A stretch of DNA of 6,445 bases from Acidithiobacillus ferruginosus (GTDB taxonomy: Bacteria; Pseudomonadota; Gammaproteobacteria; Acidithiobacillales; Acidithiobacillaceae): the NCBI RefSeq assembly GCF_018854495.1, contig NZ_JABBDR010000052.1, forward strand, positions 1 through 6,445. The letters are read 5' to 3'. Positions within the stretch are counted from its first letter, which is position 1; every line of letters starts with the position of its first letter. Below the pieces are notes generated by a model. The model did not search any database. It was not told the DNA's origin and saw only the letters and a list, made by a program, of their open reading frames with translations. Below are positions 1 through 4,098 of this stretch, piece by piece. The position numbers and the translations under genes are program-made.

Positions 1-139
1 CCCCCGCCTGTTCCTTACCCCCCAGTGGGAGGTCGTACCCCGCAGGGCACAGGGGTAATCCGGTTATACTAAAACCGGAATTATATAAACAAAAACAATC
101 ATGTTTGTTGGTTATGCTGTAACCAGACAACCACGACAG
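1..139. other. AT-rich non-coding stretch downstream of mobA, with inverted repeats
   Basis: No convincing gene lies here. Positions 59-65 and 73-79 form a perfect 7-bp inverted repeat (TCCGGTT/AACCGGA) with a 7-nt loop. Positions 109-114 and 120-125 form a 6-bp one (TGGTTA/TAACCA, loop TGCTG), 15 bases past the mobA stop in the direction of transcription. A run of T residues follows on the minus strand, but the stems are AT-rich, so termination is only a possibility. A perfect TATAAT occurs on the minus strand at 85-80 without a good -35 box. If it is a promoter, the 59-79 repeat would sit at the transcript start, like an operator. It would point off the left edge, perhaps towards the replication operon if the plasmid is circular. 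Confidence 0.35.
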
Positions 140-1282
140 CTACTCCGGCCCAAACGTTGATGTTGACGTGGGCGCTGATGTAGGCATCGGCGCCGATCCG
201 CCTCCGCCTCCTTGCCGTGTATGCGCCAGCGGATCATGTGCATCAGGCAAGGCACCCGCCTTCCATGCGTCTGCAATGTCCTTTGAGCCAAAAGGTGGCC
301 GCCAGGCAACGACATCGCATCCCAGAGATTGGATTTTTTCAATCTGCCGTTGATGGGATGCATCCGTTTTGATCTGTGTCTCCTGATCTTTCTCGTTCTC
401 CAGAGAAACATAAACAGAGGATGCCCGCGTCAGGAGGGCTTGTACATGCGGCCGATCTAAAAACGAACGGACGCCATCCCCGCCCGATACGATGATGTCC
501 GGCGCGGCAATTTGATGTGATTTGTACCAGTCCATGACCGCCAGTGCGTCAGTACCGCCCTCAACGATCCACAATAAACCATCCGGCGGCAACACGGGAT
601 CGCCACCTCGCCAGATGGCTGGGAAGGACTTGTCGGAGTGCCTGGTGTCTAGCTTCGTGATCTCTTTTTCACCATTCCAGGATAAGATAGGTTTCACAAG
701 CCGGACCGTCATGGATCGCAAATGATGCGCGGGATCATATCCGCAGAAAGCCACACTAGGTGTCCCTGCGTAGTCGACAAACCGCAGGAATCCGGCGCCC
801 TGCGCGTGCCTGATGGTGGACCGACTGATGCCTCTGCCTTCCAGATACTTCAATACCGCATCAGGATCACGACTGACCGGCGGTGAAGTCGGAAAACGAT
901 CAACATGAGATATTCCATGCGGTTTTGTCACGGGAGAAAACCGACCTCCTCCAAGGTCCGCCAATGCTTGCTGGAAGCTCCGGCCCAATTCCTCCGTGCA
1001 GAAAGCAATAGCATCGCCACCCCTGCTCTGGTCCCATGAGCACCATACGAAATGACCATCCTGCTTTCTGGTGATCCGGTAGCGATCATCTACCACCCAA
1101 TCTTTGACGCCGTCCTTTTTAATATCCAAGCCAAGGCCACGCAGGTAGGCAATCAGATCTGCACCATGAGCTACCGCGCACAACCGCTCGAACTCCGCCT
1201 TACGATCCACATCCTGCCGCTCATTTTGTGATTTGCCATGCTTGCGGGCAGACGCCTGCTTAAATCTTGTGTTCCACGCCAT
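140..1282 (-). CDS. repB: Free primase-like protein from an internal start within mobA (RepB analogue)
   Basis: An in-frame ATG at mobA codon 427 would release the C-terminal 380 residues as a separate protein. It follows a perfect GGAGG with an 8-nt spacer and overlaps the mobB stop as TGATG, a classic reinitiation arrangement. In RSF1010 the primase RepB is likewise made both as the MobA C-terminus and alone, for priming at the origin. Residues 32-113 resemble a DnaG CHC2 region: the pattern WCSWDQSRGGDAIAFC keeps the GGDAI core but not a full set of zinc ligands. Residues about 138-235 look like DUF3991. Residues 237-335 form a TOPRIM fold with E241, D245 and an E295-N296-E297 pair in place of the usual DxD. 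The RSF1010 RepB is a different primase fold, so this would be an analogue rather than a clear homologue. The domain reading is firm; separate expression is inferred from the start signals. Priming activity is untested. Confidence 0.6.
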   Translation of the reverse strand: MAWNTRFKQASARKHGKSQNERQDVDRKAEFERLCAVAHGADLIAYLRGLGLDIKKDGVKDWVVDDRYRITRKQDGHFVWCSWDQSRGGDAIAFCTEELGRSFQQALADLGGGRFSPVTKPHGISHVDRFPTSPPVSRDPDAVLKYLEGRGISRSTIRHAQGAGFLRFVDYAGTPSVAFCGYDPAHHLRSMTVRLVKPILSWNGEKEITKLDTRHSDKSFPAIWRGGDPVLPPDGLLWIVEGGTDALAVMDWYKSHQIAAPDIIVSGGDGVRSFLDRPHVQALLTRASSVYVSLENEKDQETQIKTDASHQRQIEKIQSLGCDVVAWRPPFGSKDIADAWKAGALPDAHDPLAHTRQGGGGGSAPMPTSAPTSTSTFGPE

Positions 1283-2560
1283 CAAAGGAACCTCCCCAAA
1301 ATCATCAGCGCCAAGACCGCGGCCAGCGTCGCCGCCGACCCTGTCGCTATCCAAAACCGCAATGTGAGCCTCTGAATCTGCGCCTGCATAACGGCTTTTT
1401 GCGTTCGTGACGCCTTCGCTTCTTTCATCCATCCGTTTGCCGCCCGACTTGCTTCCTTGGCTTTGCGATGTTGGTCGCGAGCCATGCGCACCGACCTCTG
1501 CACTCGGTCGTGGGCCAGCGTCGCCATTTGCGTCCCTATCGATTCCACCGCTTTTGAGATCAAGGGGTCCATGATCGCCCTCTGCGTATCCAGCCCCTGA
1601 TCCAATGCTTGGGCCATTTTGTCCAATGGCTCCAAACTGGATGACGTCCGGTCGGCTATCACCTGCGGCAGTTGCGCCAATTCCCGCCTCATGGCTTGCA
1701 CCTGGCGTATCATCTCCGGCGCGTCTACCAGCGAAGAAACTTGCTGCTCTGTCTTTTGCTGCGCGTATTGCTTCAACATCTCGGTCTGGCTCATAGGTAA
1801 ACCCCTTCTTTTGCATATTGCCCATGGTATAACCACGGCCAAGGCTGGCAGACGTAAAACGGTAGTCTCCAAAGTGATAAGCGAACCCCGATAGCTTGCC
1901 GGTAGCCGCCAGATTGGGTTCAACAACAATGCCCAAGGCTTCCATATCCACAACAAAACGGGTCGCTGTGGGCTGTTTTTCGAGGATGGAATCCAGCGAA
2001 TTCTGCACAAAGATTCTTGCAGGAACCTCGCCATTCTCCATGGCGATAAAATCCCCTTTCGTGGGGGCCTTCTTGTGATCCAGTGCCTTTCCCGGCTCCA
2101 GCAAATGCGACGGCTCAACCTGCACCAGACCGAACTCCTGTTCTATCTTCCGTACCGCCGCCTCCCCCCGCCGGTAGTCATGGGAATCGGAAACAACGGA
2201 ACCATTCGAGTTGATGCGCGAAAACAGGATGTGGATGTGATCGCCGTGGCACACTGTGCAGTAGCTGTCCATGCCCATTTCCACCGCCCATCGGTCTCCT
2301 ATGGCCGCCCATTCGCCGTCAGACAATACACGCTCATCCTCTGGAACCCGCAAGGACACATGACCCACGGCGGTCTGCAGATTCGGTCGCATTCTGCGGA
2401 ACATCCCGATTTCCGCCGCCAGTTCGCGCGGGTTCCGTCCGGCTAGCGTTCCGCCGATAATATCGGCACGAGGCCGCAAGTCCCCGTTGTGGTCTTTGCT
2501 GGCCAGGAGATATTCGGCCAACCCGCGCGCACCTTTGCCTTTCCGGATCTTTTCAATCAT
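140..2560 (-). CDS. mobA: MobA: MOBP-type relaxase fused to a TOPRIM/primase-like module
   Basis: This 806-residue protein should nick oriT, stay covalently attached to the 5' end and pilot the strand into the recipient. Residues 1-150 are the relaxase domain. Tyr17 in GLAEYLL is the probable nicking residue, and CHGDHIHILFSRI supplies the metal-binding histidines H105, H108 and H110. It is followed by the family-typical SDSHDYRRGEAAVRKIE. Residues about 150-255 continue the relaxase region. Residues 256-427 are a Gly/Asp/Ser/Ala-rich linker that is also read as mobB in another frame. Residues about 455-540 resemble a DnaG zinc-finger region without its cysteines. Residues about 565-660 look like DUF3991, and 663-765 form a TOPRIM domain (EGGTDALA at 667-674, LENE at 720-723). 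The tail is Gly/Ser/Thr-rich. The ATG overlaps the mobC stop (ATGA) and has GGGGAGGG upstream. A fused relaxase-primase is known from IncQ RSF1010. The relaxase call is very secure; primase activity is inferred. Confidence 0.93.
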   Translation of the reverse strand: MIEKIRKGKGARGLAEYLLASKDHNGDLRPRADIIGGTLAGRNPRELAAEIGMFRRMRPNLQTAVGHVSLRVPEDERVLSDGEWAAIGDRWAVEMGMDSYCTVCHGDHIHILFSRINSNGSVVSDSHDYRRGEAAVRKIEQEFGLVQVEPSHLLEPGKALDHKKAPTKGDFIAMENGEVPARIFVQNSLDSILEKQPTATRFVVDMEALGIVVEPNLAATGKLSGFAYHFGDYRFTSASLGRGYTMGNMQKKGFTYEPDRDVEAIRAAKDRAASFFAGRRAGDDTPGASHEAGIGATAAGDSRPDVIQFGAIGQNGPSIGSGAGYAEGDHGPLDLKSGGIDRDANGDAGPRPSAEVGAHGSRPTSQSQGSKSGGKRMDERSEGVTNAKSRYAGADSEAHIAVLDSDRVGGDAGRGLGADDFGEVPLMAWNTRFKQASARKHGKSQNERQDVDRKAEFERLCAVAHGADLIAYLRGLGLDIKKDGVKDWVVDDRYRITRKQDGHFVWCSWDQSRGGDAIAFCTEELGRSFQQALADLGGGRFSPVTKPHGISHVDRFPTSPPVSRDPDAVLKYLEGRGISRSTIRHAQGAGFLRFVDYAGTPSVAFCGYDPAHHLRSMTVRLVKPILSWNGEKEITKLDTRHSDKSFPAIWRGGDPVLPPDGLLWIVEGGTDALAVMDWYKSHQIAAPDIIVSGGDGVRSFLDRPHVQALLTRASSVYVSLENEKDQETQIKTDASHQRQIEKIQSLGCDVVAWRPPFGSKDIADAWKAGALPDAHDPLAHTRQGGGGGSAPMPTSAPTSTSTFGPE
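1280..1297 (-). promoter_or_regulatory. Shine-Dalgarno and TGATG coupling site for the internal primase start
   Basis: Reading down the minus strand, GGGGAGG occupies 1297-1291, followed by an 8-nt spacer and ATG at 1282-1280. The mobB stop TGA (1284-1282) shares its last A with that ATG. A consensus ribosome site this well placed in the middle of a long gene is unlikely to be accidental. It would couple primase synthesis to mobB translation. Confidence 0.6.
1282..1794 (-). CDS. mobB: MobB: mobilization accessory protein nested in mobA, with a C-terminal membrane helix
   Basis: This 170-residue product is read in a different minus-strand frame over mobA codons 256-427. The frame is open from 2118, but the sensible start is the ATG at 1794. 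It has AAGGGG seven bases upstream (1807-1802), and everything before it reads as out-of-frame shadow rich in Trp and Arg. The protein is Gln/Ala/Arg-rich and mostly helical (residues 1-145, probably coiled-coil). It ends in a clear hydrophobic segment at about 147-168 (FWIATGSAATLAAVLALMILG). In RSF1010 and its relatives MobB is also nested inside mobA; it stabilizes the relaxosome and sits in the membrane through such a segment. MobA's own sequence over this stretch is low-complexity linker, as expected if mobB carries the stronger coding constraint. The assignment rests on position, architecture and hydrophobic profile, not on a recognised sequence match. Confidence 0.72.
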   Translation of the reverse strand: MSQTEMLKQYAQQKTEQQVSSLVDAPEMIRQVQAMRRELAQLPQVIADRTSSSLEPLDKMAQALDQGLDTQRAIMDPLISKAVESIGTQMATLAHDRVQRSVRMARDQHRKAKEASRAANGWMKEAKASRTQKAVMQAQIQRLTLRFWIATGSAATLAAVLALMILGRFL

Positions 2561-2958
2561 CTGGCACCCTCCCCGTCAGAGTCAGAGGCGACGCCAAGTA
2601 GTGCAAGGCGGACTTCGCGGATCGCATCAAGTAGATCGGGGATCAAATCCGGCTGCCAGGCGTGGGCCAAGCCTTTGTTCACGGCAAGTTGGTACTGGTT
2701 CGAATTGGCGGCAAGGCGAGCCAATTCGCGCCACGCCACTAGATTGACCTGCGGAACCGGCGGCATCGGAATCGGCGCATGAGTAATGGCGCGGCGCATG
2801 TATTCGCCGGGCGTGATGCCGACCGCTGCGGCCCGCACCTTAAGGTCCGCAAGCTCTACGGGAGACAGCCAGACCTCCTTGCGGATGCTCCGGCGCTGCT
2901 CATCCGGCAAGGCCGACCGCCCGCCTTTGCCACGCTTCACCGCCGAGTGCTCATCCAT
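2557..2958 (-). CDS. mobC: MobC/TraJ-like relaxosome accessory protein
   Basis: This 133-residue basic protein probably binds the oriT inverted repeat and helps load the relaxase. Residues about 26-60 (RKEVWLSPVELADLKVRAAAVGITPGEYMRRA) read as a ribbon-helix-helix domain: a short strand followed by two helices. Residues 70-125 (VNLVAWRELARLAANSNQYQLAVNKG onward) match the helical C-terminus common to MobC and to TraJ of the IncP plasmid RP4. The ATG has AGGAGG five bases upstream (2969-2964). The stop overlaps the mobA start as ATGA, so the two are translationally coupled. The gene faces away from oriT, with about 260 bases of leader between, the usual MOBP order. As a DNA-binding protein at oriT it may also repress its own operon. 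Whether it is better named MobC or TraJ cannot be settled here. Confidence 0.85.
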   Translation of the reverse strand: MDEHSAVKRGKGGRSALPDEQRRSIRKEVWLSPVELADLKVRAAAVGITPGEYMRRAITHAPIPMPPVPQVNLVAWRELARLAANSNQYQLAVNKGLAHAWQPDLIPDLLDAIREVRLALLGVASDSDGEGAR

Positions 2959-3021
2959 GCCGACCTCCTAACCATGCCGCACGGCCTCTAAGCCACCGAC
3001 CACCAACCGTGACCATCGGGA

Positions 3022-3039
3022 ACAGTGGCCGACAGTGGC
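3022..3039. repeat. Direct repeat ACAGTGGC, two copies at 10-bp spacing
   Basis: ACAGTGGC occurs at 3022-3029 and again at 3032-3039, separated by CG. The spacing is about one helical turn, so both copies face the same side. This could be an accessory-protein site next to oriT. With only two short copies, chance is possible. Confidence 0.35.
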
Positions 3040-3045
3040 TGGGGT

Positions 3046-3064
3046 CCAGGGGTGAAACCCTTGG
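3046..3064. repeat. Strong short hairpin in the mob leader
   Basis: CCAGGGGT (3046-3053) pairs with ACCCTTGG (3057-3064) across a 3-nt loop, giving 8 pairs of which one is G-U. No T tract follows on either strand, so it is not a standard intrinsic terminator. It could act in the mob mRNA leader or as a single-strand structure during transfer. Confidence 0.45.
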
Positions 3065-3217
3065 CGAGCCGTTGGCACACTGCGACCGAAGGAAGCGGGG
3101 GGACAACATGGCTCGCTTCCAACCAATGGCCGCGCCCTCCAAAAACCGTCATCACCCTGTCCACATTCAGTATCCAATCTGTCATCGCCAAGCCACCATA
3201 ATCCAGAGTACGGCTTC

Positions 3218-3285
3218 CCCCCGTCGCCTGCGGCGCCGACCCCCGCATAAAGCGGGGGTATTCTATCCTGCGGGGGGAAGGGATA
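3218..3285 (+). other. oriT: oriT: IncP/MOBP-type transfer origin with nick site
   Basis: A perfect inverted repeat, CCCCCGC (3240-3246) and GCGGGGG (3252-3258) with loop ATAAA, lies just 5' of TATCCTGC (3264-3271). This is the IncP-type nic consensus YATCCTG/Y, and RP4 has the same order of repeat, short spacer and nick. The predicted cut is between G3270 and C3271 on the plus strand. The relaxase would stay on the C3271 end, so transfer runs rightwards: hicAB and the rep genes enter first and mobC-mobA last. The upstream 27 bases (3218-3244) recur in inverted orientation at 4324-4350. Confidence 0.82.
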
Positions 3286-3342
3286 TGAGGCATTGGCGGC
3301 TGTAGCATCACACCAGCAGGCATGGCTGACGCTTGCATATTT

Positions 3343-3351
3343 TGCTATCAT
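3343..3351 (+). promoter_or_regulatory. Candidate extended -10 promoter for hicAB
   Basis: TGCTATCAT at 3343-3351 combines the TGn extension with a -10 box one base off consensus. Transcription would begin at or very near the hicA ATG at 3358, giving a leaderless or nearly leaderless message. That agrees with the absence of a clear ribosome site before hicA. I see no good -35 box. Confidence 0.35.
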
Positions 3352-3357
3352 GTATCT

Positions 3358-3612
3358 ATGCAGAAACGCCATCAGAAGACCTTGCAAGCCCTCTTTCGGC
3401 AGCCCACTTCGGGAACCGTCGTGTTTGCCGACATTGAGGCGCTTATCCTTGCGCTCGGCGGCGAGGTCCTGGAACGCGAAGGCTCGCGGGTCAAAATCAC
3501 TCTGAAAAGCGAGCAATGGCGATGTCATCGTCCGCATCCTGGGAAAGAGGCAAAAAAGTACCAGGTGGAGGAAGCGAGAGAACTTTTGGAGCGTGTGGGA
3601 GTGAAACCATGA
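3358..3612 (+). CDS. hicA: HicA-type toxin (putative mRNA interferase)
   Basis: HicA toxins are small double-stranded-RNA-binding-fold proteins that block translation by cleaving mRNA and are neutralised by HicB. The 84-residue product begins MQKRHQKTLQALF and contains FADIEALILALGGEVLEREGSRVKITL. These are typical of this HicA branch, as are a central CHRPHPG carrying candidate catalytic histidines and a final helix, VEEARELLERVGVKP. The frame is open from an ATG at 3322, but the 12 extra residues are hydrophobic and atypical, and starting at 3358 gives the usual family length. The stop overlaps the hicB start as ATGA. The pair lies between oriT and the initiator gene, transcribed against all the other genes, in the region entering the recipient first. 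It probably serves plasmid maintenance. Confidence 0.88.
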   Translation: MQKRHQKTLQALFRQPTSGTVVFADIEALILALGGEVLEREGSRVKITLKSEQWRCHRPHPGKEAKKYQVEEARELLERVGVKP

Positions 3613-3941
3613 ATACCATGACGTACAAGGGATATACTGCCCGAATCAATTTCGACGAACGCGACAGCATTTTTGTTGGGCGCGTACTCGGAGTACGCCC
3701 CATCATCAGTTTTCACGGAGAAACGGTCACTGAACTGCGCGCCCAATTCATTGCCGCAGTGGATGATTATCTGGAGGACTGCGCAGCTCAAGGCATTCCT
3801 CCAGAAAAACCCGCCTCTGGAAACCTCATGCTTCGGGTGCCGCCTGAAGTCCATGGCGCGGTGCTCGTCGCTGCTCAATCGTCGGGGAAAAGTCTCAATC
3901 AGTGGGCGGCGGAGGTTCTGAAAAAGGCAGCGAATCGCTGA
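3609..3941 (+). CDS. hicB: HicB-type antitoxin and autorepressor
   Basis: This 110-residue protein should neutralise HicA and repress the operon. Residues 1-65 (MTYKGYTARINFDERDSIFVGRVLG, then FHGETVTELRAQFIAAVDDYLEDC) form the RNase H-like HicB fold that holds the toxin. Residues about 75-110 (NLMLRVPPEVHGAVLVAAQSSGKSLNQWAAEVLKKA) are a ribbon-helix-helix DNA-binding domain. The start at 3609 has GGGAG seven bases upstream (3597-3601) and overlaps the hicA stop. A second ATG three codons later is also possible. An upstream extension of the frame to 3516 merely shadows hicA. The candidate promoter just before hicA is the likely operator region, but no operator palindrome stands out. Confidence 0.9.
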   Translation: MNTMTYKGYTARINFDERDSIFVGRVLGVRPIISFHGETVTELRAQFIAAVDDYLEDCAAQGIPPEKPASGNLMLRVPPEVHGAVLVAAQSSGKSLNQWAAEVLKKAANR

Positions 3942-3960
3942 CCATAGCGGCAGGCCATCA

Positions 3961-4002
3961 TGCGGAGGGACAAAGGCAACGAGCAATGTCCGTTTCTCCG
4001 CA
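3961..4002. repeat. Bulged inverted repeat between convergent hicB and the initiator gene
   Basis: TGCGGAG (3961-3967) pairs perfectly with CTCCGCA (3996-4002). Directly inside, GGACA (3968-3972) pairs with TGTCC (3987-3991). This leaves a 4-nt bulge, GTTT, on one side and a 14-nt loop. Twelve pairs starting 20 bases after the hicB stop suggest a transcript-end structure shared by convergent genes. No T tract follows, so it is not a canonical terminator. The rest of 3942-4098 shows no gene. Confidence 0.45.
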
Positions 4003-4098
4003 ACACTGAGGAAATTCACACCGTCCCCTGGAAAACGAAGCGCCACCTGTGTATCGACCTTACCGCACAGATCCAATGCAAATATTACTGGTGTCATG

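Larger units (their letters stand above)
2959..3217. other. Non-coding leader between mobC and oriT, rich in repeats
   Basis: Open frames across this stretch have no protein-like composition and I treat them as chance. It should hold the mob promoter; I found no convincing -35/-10 pair. It contains a 10-bp-period direct repeat (3022-3039), a strong short hairpin (3046-3064), and two mutually exclusive inverted repeats: 3064-3070 with 3110-3116, and 3091-3097 with 3114-3120. Such elements fit protein-binding sites beside oriT or structure in the mob leader mRNA. Confidence 0.5.

Noticed and set aside
109..125. Intrinsic terminator for the mob operon
   Set aside because: The 6-bp AT-rich stem is followed by ACAAAC rather than a T tract. 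It is noted only as an inverted repeat.
1795..2118. Upstream extension of the mobB frame (108 extra codons)
   Set aside because: The extension has Trp/Arg/Pro-rich out-of-frame character. A ribosome site precedes the ATG at 1794, and relatives' MobB proteins are short.
2968..3537. 189-codon minus-strand open frame across oriT, with overlapping 116- and 63-codon frames
   Set aside because: It would cross oriT and the hicA promoter and run antisense to hicA. Composition is Arg/Gly/Pro/Trp shadow with no motif.
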